Of a stretch of 64,000 bases of DNA, positions 43,696 to 52,880 are shown one piece after another. The DNA is from Betaproteobacteria bacterium. GTDB lineage: Bacteria; Pseudomonadota; Gammaproteobacteria; Burkholderiales; Burkholderiaceae_A. How positions within the stretch are numbered: position 1 is the stretch's first letter; each line of letters begins with the position of its first letter. A program made the position numbers and the translations under genes. Below the pieces are notes generated by a model, which was not told the origin of the DNA, did not search any database, and was given only the letters and a program-made list of their open reading frames with translations. The stretch lies in assembly GCA_018970545.1 (NCBI GenBank), contig JAGWWC010000003.1:1-64000 (forward strand), written 5' to 3'.

Positions 43696-44450
43696 GGGAT
43701 CGCCATGCGTTCAAGTCGGCCAAGAATGAATGTCATGAGCCAGCCGCACAAGGCCACAAAAACCATTCCCACTAAGATCATCGGCGGGTTGATGTCTTGG
43801 GCCGCCTGATTCAGGATTGAGCCCAATCCCAGCACGGCACCAACCAACTCTGACGCCACGAGTGTTGTCCACGATGCCTGAAGTGACAGTCGCATGCCCG
43901 TAAAAATCATGGGCATGGCAGCGGGGATGAGCACCTCGAAGTAATACGCTCGGCCGCGAATACCCAACATGCGGGCTGCTTCGCGTTGCGGTACCTCGAG
44001 CGAGCGGATACCTGTGAACGTGTTGATCACCGACGGCACAAACGCAGCAACAAAAATCACCATCACTTTGGCGCTGTTTTCCAGCCCAAGCCAGACGATC
44101 GCCAGCGGGATCCAGGCGAGAGGAGGAATGGGTCTCAACGTCAAAAAAATCGGATTCACCAGCGCTTCGACTTTTCGACTGGCACCCATGAAAATGCCCA
44201 GGGCAATTCCCAGAGCCGCAGAGATCGCAAAACTCAACGACACCAGGAGCACGCTCTGCACGATGTGTTGATGCAGTCGGCCGTTGCCATAGCCCTGAAT
44301 CAGGATCTGACGAAATGCCTCAGCAGTCTGTGTGGGCGTCGGAAAACGCGTGGGCGAGATCCATTGCCACCACTCCGACACCGCGAACCAGGCCAGCAGC
44401 GTGCCCAACAAAAACACAGGGGGGTAGAGATAACGTACAAAGGGCGGCAA
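43680..44450 (-). CDS. ABC transporter permease (NitT/TauT type)
   Basis: LTLRPIPPLAWIPLAIVWLGLENSAKVMVIFVAAF; TTG start at 44450 behind GAAGGAG; the ORF-track TTG at 44510 is the -35 box of the promoter. Confidence 0.88.
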   Translation of the reverse strand: MPPFVRYLYPPVFLLGTLLAWFAVSEWWQWISPTRFPTPTQTAEAFRQILIQGYGNGRLHQHIVQSVLLVSLSFAISAALGIALGIFMGASRKVEALVNPIFLTLRPIPPLAWIPLAIVWLGLENSAKVMVIFVAAFVPSVINTFTGIRSLEVPQREAARMLGIRGRAYYFEVLIPAAMPMIFTGMRLSLQASWTTLVASELVGAVLGLGSILNQAAQDINPPMILVGMVFVALCGWLMTFILGRLERMAIPWRPV

Positions 44451-44481
44451 CGGCGAGACTCCTTCGGCGAGCGGTGGACCG

Positions 44482-44510
44482 ATCCTAGACGCGGGCCCCG
44501 CCCCTGTCAA
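44482..44510 (-). promoter_or_regulatory. Sigma70-like promoter TTGACA-N17-TAGGAT for the ABC-hpsN operon
   Basis: -35 at 44505-44510 and -10 at 44482-44487 read on the minus strand; abuts the palindrome. Confidence 0.7.
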
Positions 44511-44532
44511 CTAGGTCATATATATGACCTAG
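44511..44532. promoter_or_regulatory. Operator: perfect 22-bp palindrome CTAGGTCATATATATGACCTAG
   Basis: Exact self-complementarity; in divergent promoter region; 24-nt inverted copy at 45801. Confidence 0.85.
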
Positions 44533-44631
44533 ACTCCGCCCAGGGGAATCCGGAACAACCCTTGCCCCGCTGGTGGCGCAAAGCGCTGGCCAGGGGGCCT
44601 ATCATGCCAATCGAATCGAGAGGAGCCGAGC

Positions 44632-45774
44632 ATGTCGCAGATCATCTATCTGAATCAGGTCCATATTGAATTTGGTGCCCTGAGCCACCTGCAAAACAGT
44701 TGCGTACAACACAAAATTGACCATGCGCTGATCGTGACCGATCCCGGTATCAAGGCAGTCGGGATACTGGACAAGGTACTCCTTCAGTGCGCCGCAGCAG
44801 GACTTAAGGTTTCAGTTTTTGATCAGACACCCTCAAATCCGACTGAACGGGCCGTGCATGCTGCCCGCGCGATTTATGTTGAACAAGGCTGTAACGGCCT
44901 GATTGCTCTTGGCGGCGGCAGCGCCTTGGATTGCGCCAAAGGGGTCGCGATCGCCGTACATCATCCCGGACCCTTAAAGACCTATGCGACCATCGAAGGA
45001 GGCTCCACAAAAATTACTGCCAACTTACCGCCGCTCATCGCGATCCCCACAACGGCGGGCACCGGCAGTGAGGTCGCCCGCGGGGCCATCATCATTGTTG
45101 AAGACGGCCGAAAGCTTGGATTTCACAACTGGCACCTGGTGCCGAAAACCGCCCTGCTGGACCCGGAACTCACCCTTGATTTGCCCCCAAAACTCACCGC
45201 TGCAACCGGCATGGATGCCATCACCCACTGCATGGAAACTTTTATCTCAGCAGCTTTCAATCCACCGGCAGACGGCATCGCCTTAGACGGCTTAAGCCGA
45301 GGCTGGAGTTGCATCGAACGGGCGGTACGCGATGGAAAAGACCGCGAGGCACGGCTCAATATGATGAGCGCGAGCATGCAAGGTGCGATGGCATTTCAAA
45401 AGGGATTGGGTTGCGTTCACTCGCTGAGCCACAGCCTGGGCGGCATCGATCCGCGGCTGCATCATGGCACGCTGAACGCAATCTTTTTGCCAGCAGTGCT
45501 GACGTTTAATCGTGAAGCGGAATCGGTCAAACGAGAATCGCGGATGCAACGCATGGCTGCCGTGATGGGGCTTGAAAATGCCAATGACATTCCGCTGGCG
45601 GTCAAGGAGTTGAATGCGCGAATCGGACTGCCCAGTGGACTGGCGGCCCTCGGTGTAAAGGCAAACCAGTTCCCCGACATCATCCGCGGCGCGATGGCGG
45701 ACCACTGCCATCCCACCAACCCACGGCCCGCTACCGCCGCCGACTACGAATCCCTGCTGGCGGCCTCGCTCTAA
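44632..45774 (+). CDS. Iron-containing (group III) alcohol dehydrogenase
   Basis: LIALGGGSALDCAKGVAIA, IPTTAGTGSEVARGAII, GCVHSLSHSLGGIDPRLHHGTLNAIFLPAVLTFN. Confidence 0.94.
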   Translation: MSQIIYLNQVHIEFGALSHLQNSCVQHKIDHALIVTDPGIKAVGILDKVLLQCAAAGLKVSVFDQTPSNPTERAVHAARAIYVEQGCNGLIALGGGSALDCAKGVAIAVHHPGPLKTYATIEGGSTKITANLPPLIAIPTTAGTGSEVARGAIIIVEDGRKLGFHNWHLVPKTALLDPELTLDLPPKLTAATGMDAITHCMETFISAAFNPPADGIALDGLSRGWSCIERAVRDGKDREARLNMMSASMQGAMAFQKGLGCVHSLSHSLGGIDPRLHHGTLNAIFLPAVLTFNREAESVKRESRMQRMAAVMGLENANDIPLAVKELNARIGLPSGLAALGVKANQFPDIIRGAMADHCHPTNPRPATAADYESLLAASL

Positions 45775-45800
45775 GCCCAAGGGGCCCGCCCGGGCCCCAA

Positions 45801-45824
45801 GTCATATATATGACCTAGTTGACA
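45801..45824. promoter_or_regulatory. Operator copy GTCATATATATGACCTAGTTGACA upstream of suyAB
   Basis: Exact reverse complement of 44505-44528; contains GTCATATATATGAC palindrome. Confidence 0.85.
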
Positions 45825-45848
45825 GGGGGCCGGCCCGGCGACTAGCAT
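45819..45848 (+). promoter_or_regulatory. Promoter TTGACA-N18-TAGCAT for suyAB
   Basis: Same operator/-35 overlap as at 44510. Confidence 0.6.
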
Positions 45849-45876
45849 GGATCCGTTGGCAGCCTAAGGAGCACAA

Positions 45877-46158
45877 ATGATTCACGTTGTATTGCATGAC
45901 GCAAAAGACACGGTCGCCGTTGCAGTGGTGGAAGGCATTAAGCCCGGCGTGGAACTGAACGCCTGGATCATGGACGAGGATCGCACTGTCACGGTGAAAG
46001 CCATCCAGGAGATCCCCATCGGCCACAAGGTAGCCCTCAAGGACATGTCTGTGGGAGATACGGTCTTTAAGTACGGCATTGATATCGGCAAGGTGGTGGC
46101 CCCCATCAAAGCCGGAGAGCATGCCCACGTTCACAACATCAAGACCAAGCGCTGGTAA
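45877..46158 (+). CDS. suyA: (2R)-3-sulfolactate sulfo-lyase small subunit (UxaA/SAF family)
   Basis: 93 aa SAF-domain protein [48 protein letters not shown]; paired with suyB. Confidence 0.85.
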   Translation: MIHVVLHDAKDTVAVAVVEGIKPGVELNAWIMDEDRTVTVKAIQEIPIGHKVALKDMSVGDTVFKYGIDIGKVVAPIKAGEHAHVHNIKTKRW

Positions 46159-46184
46159 GCCGCGCAAAAAATAAAGGACCCATC

Positions 46185-47360
46185 ATGTCGGTTGTTTCAA
46201 AAAATACTACGTTCTGGGGCTATCGCCGCGATAACAAGCGTGTCGGTGTCCGCAATCACGTCATCATCCTTCCACTTGATGATCTCTCCAATGCTGCCGC
46301 AGAGGCCGTTGCAGTGGCCATCAAGGGCACCATGGCGATCCCCCATCCTTACGGACGCCTTCAATTTGGCCCGGACCTGGATCTCCACTTTCAGACACTG
46401 ATTGGCACCGGCTGCAACCCAAATGTTGCCGCGGTGGTGGTGATCGGCATTGAGGATGGCTGGACCAAGCGCGTTGTTGACGGAATCGCAGCGACTGGAA
46501 AGCCGGTTGTGGGATTTGGCATCGAGGGCCACGGCGATCACAACACCATCATGCGGGCCTCAAAAGCAGCGAAGGAATTTGTTCAGTACGCCACCGGGTT
46601 ACACCGGGTTGAGTGCCCGATCCAGGAGCTCTGGGTCTCCACCAAATGTGGTGAATCGGACACCACCTCAGGCTGCGGCGCCAATCCCACAGTGGGCAAT
46701 GCCTTCGATAAATTACATCCGCTGGGCACCACCCTGGTCTTCGGCGAGACCTCAGAACTCACCGGGGGCGAGGCAATCGTGGCCGCCCGATGCGCCAATG
46801 ACAAAGTCAGAGAACGGTTCATGTTCATGTTCAATCGCTACCAGGACATGATCAATCGCTGGAAGACCACGGATCTCTCCGAGTCGCAGCCCACCAAGGG
46901 CAACATCGCGGGCGGCCTGACCACCATTGAAGAAAAAGCGCTTGGCAATATTCAGAAAATCGGCAAGAAATGTACGGTGGACGGAGTTCTGGACAAGGCG
47001 GAAATCCCATCGCATGCCGGCCTCTGGTTTATGGACTCTTCCTCGGCGGCCGCTGAGATGGTCACACTTTGTGCCGCCTCGGGCTATGTGGTGCATTTCT
47101 TTCCCACTGGCCAGGGCAATGTCATCGGTAACCCCATTCTTCCCGTGATCAAGCTTTGCGCGAACCCGCGGACGGTGCGGCTCATGTCCGAGCATATTGA
47201 CGTGGATTGCTCGGGCCTCTTACAGCGCGAGATGACACTCGATCAAACGGGCGACAAGCTATTGGAGTGCATGATGGCCACCGCCAATGGCCGCTGGACC
47301 GCTGCCGAGGCGCTCGGCCATCGAGAATTCGTGCTCACCCGGATCCACGAATCTGCATGA
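46185..47360 (+). CDS. suyB: (2R)-3-sulfolactate sulfo-lyase large subunit (UxaA family)
   Basis: [34 protein letters not shown]...[39 protein letters not shown]; strongly SuyB-like as recalled; next to sulfite exporter. Confidence 0.86.
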   Translation: MSVVSKNTTFWGYRRDNKRVGVRNHVIILPLDDLSNAAAEAVAVAIKGTMAIPHPYGRLQFGPDLDLHFQTLIGTGCNPNVAAVVVIGIEDGWTKRVVDGIAATGKPVVGFGIEGHGDHNTIMRASKAAKEFVQYATGLHRVECPIQELWVSTKCGESDTTSGCGANPTVGNAFDKLHPLGTTLVFGETSELTGGEAIVAARCANDKVRERFMFMFNRYQDMINRWKTTDLSESQPTKGNIAGGLTTIEEKALGNIQKIGKKCTVDGVLDKAEIPSHAGLWFMDSSSAAAEMVTLCAASGYVVHFFPTGQGNVIGNPILPVIKLCANPRTVRLMSEHIDVDCSGLLQREMTLDQTGDKLLECMMATANGRWTAAEALGHREFVLTRIHESA

Positions 47361-47378
47361 GCCAATCTCATTGGCATG

Positions 47379-47408
47379 AAAAAGGGTCAGCGTGCTGACC
47401 CTTTTTTT
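47379..47408 (+). terminator. Rho-independent terminator after suyB overlapping the tauE start
   Basis: AAAAAGGGTCAG-CGTG-CTGACCC TTTTTTT hairpin with 7-T tract. Confidence 0.85.
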
Positions 47409-48147
47409 AACGGCTTGTTTTGTTTTTCTTGGATATCTGACTTACGGCCTAACTGGGTTTGGTGCCTCAATCGTGGCACTGCCATTGATCGTGCAATTCG
47501 TACCACTAAAAATTGCCGTCGCGCTGATGCTGGCGATGGATCTAGTAGCCGGTTTTCTTTTTGGCCTCAAAAACCGAAAAGACATTCAATTTCGAGAGGC
47601 CAGGCCGTTAATCATCTGGATGATGCTCGGCATGACACTGGGCGTGACCCTGCTGGTCAAGGCACCGGAGCCGCTGCTACTGGTGGTGCTCGGATTGTTT
47701 GCGGTGATGCAGAGTTTTCGGGGGCTGAGAACCCTATCGGCCCAATTCATTCCGATCGCTGACCACTGGCGGATGTTTTACGGAACCATCGGTGGCGTCT
47801 TCTCTTCGCTCTTTGGCACCGGTGGCCCCCTCTACATTATTTATATTGCGCGACGACTGGCCTCTGAAGCGAGTCAGAGGGCGACGGTTGCATTTTTGAT
47901 TTTTGTGGCAACACTCGGTCGGCTCGTGCTGTTTGTCATCGCCGGGCTCGTTTTTGATCCAAAGCTTGGGCCTTATCTGATGGTGTGCCTGCCGGTCAGT
48001 CTGCTGGGGGTGTACACCGGAAGCCAACTGCGACGTCGACTGCAGCTCAAACACCTTCGCCAGCTGGTCTGGCTGATTGTCGGCCTGGCGGGGATCTCTC
48101 TTTTGGTACGAAATCTCCCGAAACTCCCGGCACTCTGGGCCCTCTAA
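47392..48147 (+). CDS. TauE/SafE family sulfite exporter
   Basis: LTACFVFLGYLTYGLTGFGASIVALPLIVQFVPLKIAVALMLAMDLVAG; GTG start inside the terminator. Confidence 0.88.
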   Translation: MLTLFLTACFVFLGYLTYGLTGFGASIVALPLIVQFVPLKIAVALMLAMDLVAGFLFGLKNRKDIQFREARPLIIWMMLGMTLGVTLLVKAPEPLLLVVLGLFAVMQSFRGLRTLSAQFIPIADHWRMFYGTIGGVFSSLFGTGGPLYIIYIARRLASEASQRATVAFLIFVATLGRLVLFVIAGLVFDPKLGPYLMVCLPVSLLGVYTGSQLRRRLQLKHLRQLVWLIVGLAGISLLVRNLPKLPALWAL

Positions 48148-48198
48148 GGCACTGCGTGGACCGTTGCACATGCGGGGCTCGGCGCCGCACGTCCGCCA

Positions 48199-49926
48199 CT
48201 ATGCCGCGGCGGGCTCAGCCTGAAGAATAGTCTCGCCGGGTTTCACGCGTGTAAATTGCACCGGGGTCCACTGAAGATCAAGATGGTCGTCCCGTGCACG
48301 AACGGTGGTGAAGGCAGACTGCTCCAAATGTCGAGTTTCAGGAAAGTCCTCCCGGTAATGAGCGCCCCGTGAATCCTCACGCGCTAAGGCGGCGGTAGCA
48401 ATCACACGGCTGACATCAATCAGATTTCGCAAGTTAAGCCAGTCATGCCAAGACAGGTTAAAGGCGCGATCCGATTGCGCAAGCCCCACGGAATGCAATC
48501 CTTGCGCCAGCATCTGAAGCTCGGTCTGGGCCTGCTGCAGATCTGTGCTGGAGCGAAGAATTCCGACCCGCTCCCACATCGTGGCGTAAAGCCGCTCACG
48601 AATTTCTTCCAAGCCTTTGCCTTGCTGTTGAAAAGGCCGCTCGTGCTGCGCAACGCTCTGTGCGATCGCCTGCTCATCTGCAGGAACAAACTTTTGCTGC
48701 TGCTGGATCCATCGGGCCATACTCTCTCCGGCGATACCACCAAAGACCGTAGAGTTGGCAACGCCGTTTCCTCCGAGCCGGTTCGCACCATGAACACCGC
48801 CGGTATCTTCGCCTGCGGCAAACAGGCCAGGAAGCTCAGTGCTGCAGTCTGGCGCAAAAACGACTCCTCCCATCATGTAGTGGGCAGTGGGTACCACCTC
48901 CACCAGGCCGCCTGCAAGATCAAAGCCACAGTCGGCACATCGCTCCACCATGCCTTTGAATGCCTTGCTGACATTTTCGGGGCCAAGATGTGACATCTGG
49001 ATGAATACGCCACCGTTGGGGGATGCACGGCCGGCGCGCATCTCTGAATAGATTGATCGGGATACGATATCGCGCGTAGCACGCTCACCACGCGGATCAT
49101 AGTGATGCATGAACCGCTCCCGTTGGCCGTTTAACAGATAGCCGCCCGCGCCGCGTAAGCCCTCTTCGATGACGGTACCCGTCATGCGTGTGCCACTTCC
49201 GGCGAGCAACCCCGTCGGATGAAACTGCACCATCTCCATATCACGCAACGCTAGGCCAGCCCGCAATGCCATTGCCAGACCATCACAGCTTTTGTCGCCC
49301 GAGGGGGTGTGATAGCGATACATCGTCGGGCCGCCTCCGGTTGCCAGCAAGACGGCCTTGGCGCGAACAAAAACAAACTCGCCATCGCGCATATCGATCA
49401 TCAGGACTCCGGCCAGCTGCTGGCCATCTGCAGTCTTAATGAATTCGATGGCGCGATGCTCCTCCAGGCGTTGAATATTGCGGGCCCAGACCTGCTCGGC
49501 AAGCCGATTGATAATCTCAATGCCGGTCAGATCGCCTTTGTGAACCGTACGATCAAACGTCTGGCCAGCGAACGCTTTTTGATGAATCGTGCCATCCGGA
49601 TTGCGATCAAAAAAACAGCCCAGCTCGTTTTCGAGCTCGTGAATGCGCTCCACCGCCTTGGTGACCAGCGTCCAGGCCAACTCTTGATCAGCAAGCCATT
49701 TACTGCCTTCGATGGTGTCCATGAAATGGCGTTCCACCGAATCCCCTTCGGCCAGGGCCACGTTATAACCCCCCTGGACCATTCGGGTGCAGCCACATTT
49801 ACCCAGCAGCCCTTTCACTGCCACTGTGATCGAGGCCTGCGGGGCAAGTTGATGCGCGTGCAGCGCCGCAAACAGTCCGGCGCCACCAGCGCCCAGAATC
49901 AAGATATCCGTGGACTGAGTCCTCAT
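48199..49926 (-). CDS. Succinate dehydrogenase/fumarate reductase-like flavoprotein subunit
   Basis: ILGAGGAGLFAALHAHQ; MVQGGYNVA; FHPTGLLAGSGTRMTGTVIEEGLRG; RATRDIVSRS; PTAHYMMGGV; EDTGGVHGANRLGGN. Confidence 0.93.
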   Translation of the reverse strand: MRTQSTDILILGAGGAGLFAALHAHQLAPQASITVAVKGLLGKCGCTRMVQGGYNVALAEGDSVERHFMDTIEGSKWLADQELAWTLVTKAVERIHELENELGCFFDRNPDGTIHQKAFAGQTFDRTVHKGDLTGIEIINRLAEQVWARNIQRLEEHRAIEFIKTADGQQLAGVLMIDMRDGEFVFVRAKAVLLATGGGPTMYRYHTPSGDKSCDGLAMALRAGLALRDMEMVQFHPTGLLAGSGTRMTGTVIEEGLRGAGGYLLNGQRERFMHHYDPRGERATRDIVSRSIYSEMRAGRASPNGGVFIQMSHLGPENVSKAFKGMVERCADCGFDLAGGLVEVVPTAHYMMGGVVFAPDCSTELPGLFAAGEDTGGVHGANRLGGNGVANSTVFGGIAGESMARWIQQQQKFVPADEQAIAQSVAQHERPFQQQGKGLEEIRERLYATMWERVGILRSSTDLQQAQTELQMLAQGLHSVGLAQSDRAFNLSWHDWLNLRNLIDVSRVIATAALAREDSRGAHYREDFPETRHLEQSAFTTVRARDDHLDLQWTPVQFTRVKPGETILQAEPAAA

Positions 49927-50534
49927 CGGCCCACCCCGAGCTCTGCCAGCACCTTATCGCGCTGGGCTGCGGTATGAGCGCGAACCGTGTCGTAGAGGCT
50001 ACCGCCGTGGCTGTCCATACCCACCAGCAAGGGCCCAAACTGCCGAATCCGAAAACGCCATAGCGATTCAGGATTCAGGTCGTCCATATCGACATCCTCA
50101 ATCTGCTCGATCCAGGTCGTCTCCAGGGCGGCTGTTCCGCCAATGATCGCTAGATACGCGCCCCCCAGCTCGCCAAAGGCGGCCTTTGAGTCTTCGCGCA
50201 TTCCCCCCTTGCCCACAATCAGCCGCACACCATATTGCGTCATGAGTGGCCGTGTAAACCGCTCCATCCGATCAGAAGTCGTGGTACCCACGCATACCGC
50301 CGCATAGCCCGCCGGATACTGTGCGCTCACCGGCACCTTCTTGACATTCGGCGCAGTGTGAATCACCGCATGCCCCCGCAGATCAAATTTGGTTTTGCGT
50401 CCACGATCAAAAAGGTGAATCTGTGTCGCATCTCGAATACCAAATAGCGTCTGCTCAAGCGTGACCGTGTCGTTGATGCGAAGCTGCCGAACTTGCGCTT
50501 CGGTAACTGGCATCTGAAAGGTGTGGTGGGCCAT
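49923..50534 (-). CDS. Class I fumarase / tartrate dehydratase-type beta subunit
   Basis: TPNVKKV...YPAGYAAVCVGTTTSDRMERFTRPLMTQYGVRLIVGKGGM; starts 11 bp after alpha subunit stop. Confidence 0.9.
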   Translation of the reverse strand: MAHHTFQMPVTEAQVRQLRINDTVTLEQTLFGIRDATQIHLFDRGRKTKFDLRGHAVIHTAPNVKKVPVSAQYPAGYAAVCVGTTTSDRMERFTRPLMTQYGVRLIVGKGGMREDSKAAFGELGGAYLAIIGGTAALETTWIEQIEDVDMDDLNPESLWRFRIRQFGPLLVGMDSHGGSLYDTVRAHTAAQRDKVLAELGVGR

Positions 50535-50544
50535 GGATTCTTTT

Positions 50545-51423
50545 TCAATAACCGTAATGAATGCCGTCGGCCGAGAATTGCGCCGATGCACGACGGGCCG
50601 AATGACACTGCATATTGACGGCGACCGGATTCATGGTGATGTGGGTTGCAGCCATCTCCACGTGAACAGCAAACGCCGTGCCGTCGCCGCCAAGGCCCTG
50701 GGGCCCGATGCCCAAGTGATTGACGGCACTGGTGAGTTCGCGCTCCAAAGCAGCGCCCTCCGCGTCGGCACAGACCGAGCCCAGGGCGCGGGTGGCCGCT
50801 TTTTTTGCCAGCGCCACACACAGATCGCTGGTTCCTCCGACACCAACACCCACAATGGTCGGCGGACAGGTCTTGCCGCCCGAGGCAATGACCGAATCAA
50901 TCACAAAGGTTTTGACCGCGGCAAGGCCCTCAGCCGGAATCGCCATGCGCAAATATGAATTGTTTTCTGATCCGCTGCCTTTGGGCACCATCTCAAGCCG
51001 CACATATTCCCGCGTATCAACAAAATCGAAATGAATCACGGGCACTTCGATGCCGCAAGAGGTGTGTTCGTTTTTTCGGGTGATTGGATGCACGACCGAA
51101 GACCTGAGCGGATATTCTCGCGTGGCGCGCTCACATCCCTTTCGTATCGCTGACTTGACTGCTGCCCCGTCGAACACTACATCACGCCCGATCCAGACGT
51201 TGTAGATGGGAATGCCGGTATCTTGGCAGAGCAGATTGTCAGTCTCTTCGGCGACCGAGATATTCCTGATCATGGTCGACAAAATGCCCTTCGCAGTTCC
51301 ATTGGTCTCGCGATCTGACAGGGCCTGAAATCCGGACTTGATGTCCGGCGGCAGCGCCTTCAGGGCGCGGATATAAAGCTCTTTGGCAGCCTCTTCAATT
51401 AAATTCGGCGAGAGTTGAAACAT
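50545..51423 (-). CDS. Class I fumarase / tartrate dehydratase-type alpha subunit
   Basis: LLCQDTGIPIYNVWIG; GGKTCPPTIVGVGVGGTSDLC; start ATG 51423 in TGATG overlap. Confidence 0.92.
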   Translation of the reverse strand: MFQLSPNLIEEAAKELYIRALKALPPDIKSGFQALSDRETNGTAKGILSTMIRNISVAEETDNLLCQDTGIPIYNVWIGRDVVFDGAAVKSAIRKGCERATREYPLRSSVVHPITRKNEHTSCGIEVPVIHFDFVDTREYVRLEMVPKGSGSENNSYLRMAIPAEGLAAVKTFVIDSVIASGGKTCPPTIVGVGVGGTSDLCVALAKKAATRALGSVCADAEGAALERELTSAVNHLGIGPQGLGGDGTAFAVHVEMAATHITMNPVAVNMQCHSARRASAQFSADGIHYGY

Positions 51424-51767
51424 CAGTTCACCAAGCTGTAGAGAAATAAAAATCCTGTGACCCCAGAGGTGATCACGGTTGCCGTAATCCAGCCCGACCG
51501 CACGCCCCGCCAAGGGCCAAACTCGATCAGCAGCAGTCGGGCACCGCCCACAAGATGCAATGTCAGCAGCACGACCAGTCCCCACTCGGCAAATTTCACG
51601 ATCAGGGAATCGGTGAGCCGCAGGGCCCGATCCAATTCAGACTCCCCGCGGATCGCCTGCGCGAGCACAAAAAAATGCAGCGGCAAAAAGATCGCCAGCC
51701 CCAGGCCAGAGAGCCGATGCATCAGAAACGCTGTGTAAGACAGCGGGCGGGGCCGCAACGACTTCAT
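51423..51767 (-). CDS. Succinate dehydrogenase-like membrane anchor / cytochrome b subunit
   Basis: RPRPLSYTAFLMHRLSGLGLAIFLPLHFFVLAQAI; HxxGGARLLLIEF; ATGA overlap with preceding gene. Confidence 0.85.
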   Translation of the reverse strand: MKSLRPRPLSYTAFLMHRLSGLGLAIFLPLHFFVLAQAIRGESELDRALRLTDSLIVKFAEWGLVVLLTLHLVGGARLLLIEFGPWRGVRSGWITATVITSGVTGFLFLYSLVN

Positions 51768-52111
51768 GAGGCAGTCACCGCCCAAACCGCGGTCAGGCCC
51801 AGCACCAGAATCAGTGCGGCAAACCCCCGTGTCAGCAGCTGCGCAGTGGATGGCTGCATCCCGCCCCATTCTTCAGCGATTTTCTGCAGGCCCAGGGGCA
51901 CGTGAATGACACAGGCCAGCACAAACACTGCGTAGAACAGACCCAATCCAATATTGCCCTGCGTACGGCCAAGAATCTCTGCAGCGGTCAGGCCGCCACG
52001 CATGGCGTACAGAATCAAGCCAAGGTGAATGAACACGAAGACCATCAACACCATGGCGCTGATGCGCTGCCAGTACCAGGCGCGGGCCTGTGCGATTGCC
52101 GTTGATGCCAT
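51764..52111 (-). CDS. Succinate dehydrogenase-like membrane anchor subunit
   Basis: WYWQRISAMVLMVFVFIHLGLILYAMRGG; three predicted TM segments. Confidence 0.83.
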   Translation of the reverse strand: MASTAIAQARAWYWQRISAMVLMVFVFIHLGLILYAMRGGLTAAEILGRTQGNIGLGLFYAVFVLACVIHVPLGLQKIAEEWGGMQPSTAQLLTRGFAALILVLGLTAVWAVTAS

Positions 52112-52112
52112 C

Positions 52113-52880
52113 TCAGAGCGCCCCCTTGGCGGCCAGCCGGCCCACCTTCTTTTTCAGTCCTGCAATGCCTGCGGTTGGCGAAATGCGCTTCGGGCAGCGC
52201 TCAGTGCACGAGAAGTGGCTATGGCAGGCATGGCAGCCCGCATCTCCTGCGACTGCCCGCAGCCGCTCGAGCTGTTGAGTGTCGCGCTCGTCATTGGCCA
52301 GCGTCCAGGCACGGTTTAATGCGGCAGGCCCAAGGTAATCGGGGCGCCATGCGACAACATCACAGGAGCTGTAGCAAACGCCGCAGCCGATGCATTCAAT
52401 TCCTGCATCAACCGCACGCCGCTGGGCCGATTCAGGCTTCACTCTCGCGAAATCATCTTGGCGTGTTGCGTCACCCTTAAACTGGCCTTTCGCACGGGCC
52501 CACTTATCAAAAAACTCAGTCATATCAGTGACCAGATCTTTGATGATCGGAAGGTTGGCCAGAGGCGCGATCTCCAGCTCAGCAGATTCGTCGATGACTT
52601 TGCTCACGTGGGTACGACAGGTCCAGCGGGCCTGGCCATTGACCCGCATTGCACATGATCCACACATCCCCACTCGGCAAGCAAATCGATAGCTCAATGT
52701 TGGATCGAGCGATCGCTGGATATATGTCACAACATCCAGAATCGTTTGGCTCGCAGCCCTCGGCACCTCGTAGCGTTGAAATCCGCCGGCTGCAGCACCG
52801 CGCCAGATGCGCACTGAAATCAGCGGTGAATTATTCAACGACATCTCGGTGGACATATTCGTGATGGTGGGTATTGACAT
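52113..52880 (-). CDS. Succinate dehydrogenase/fumarate reductase-like iron-sulfur subunit
   Basis: CRVGMCGSC [2Fe-2S]; CIGCGVCYSSC and CHSHFSCTERCP clusters. Confidence 0.93.
   Translation of the reverse strand: MSIPTITNMSTEMSLNNSPLISVRIWRGAAAGGFQRYEVPRAASQTILDVVTYIQRSLDPTLSYRFACRVGMCGSCAMRVNGQARWTCRTHVSKVIDESAELEIAPLANLPIIKDLVTDMTEFFDKWARAKGQFKGDATRQDDFARVKPESAQRRAVDAGIECIGCGVCYSSCDVVAWRPDYLGPAALNRAWTLANDERDTQQLERLRAVAGDAGCHACHSHFSCTERCPKRISPTAGIAGLKKKVGRLAAKGAL

Noticed and set aside
46185-47360. Altronate/galactarate dehydratase (UxaA/GarD) reading of the large UxaA-family protein
   Set aside because: Sequence and neighbours (SuyA-like small subunit, TauE, SlcC, ComC) fit sulfolactate sulfo-lyase better; no sugar-acid genes nearby.
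49309-49977. 222-aa plus-strand ORF
   Set aside because: Antisense to the SDH-like flavoprotein gene.
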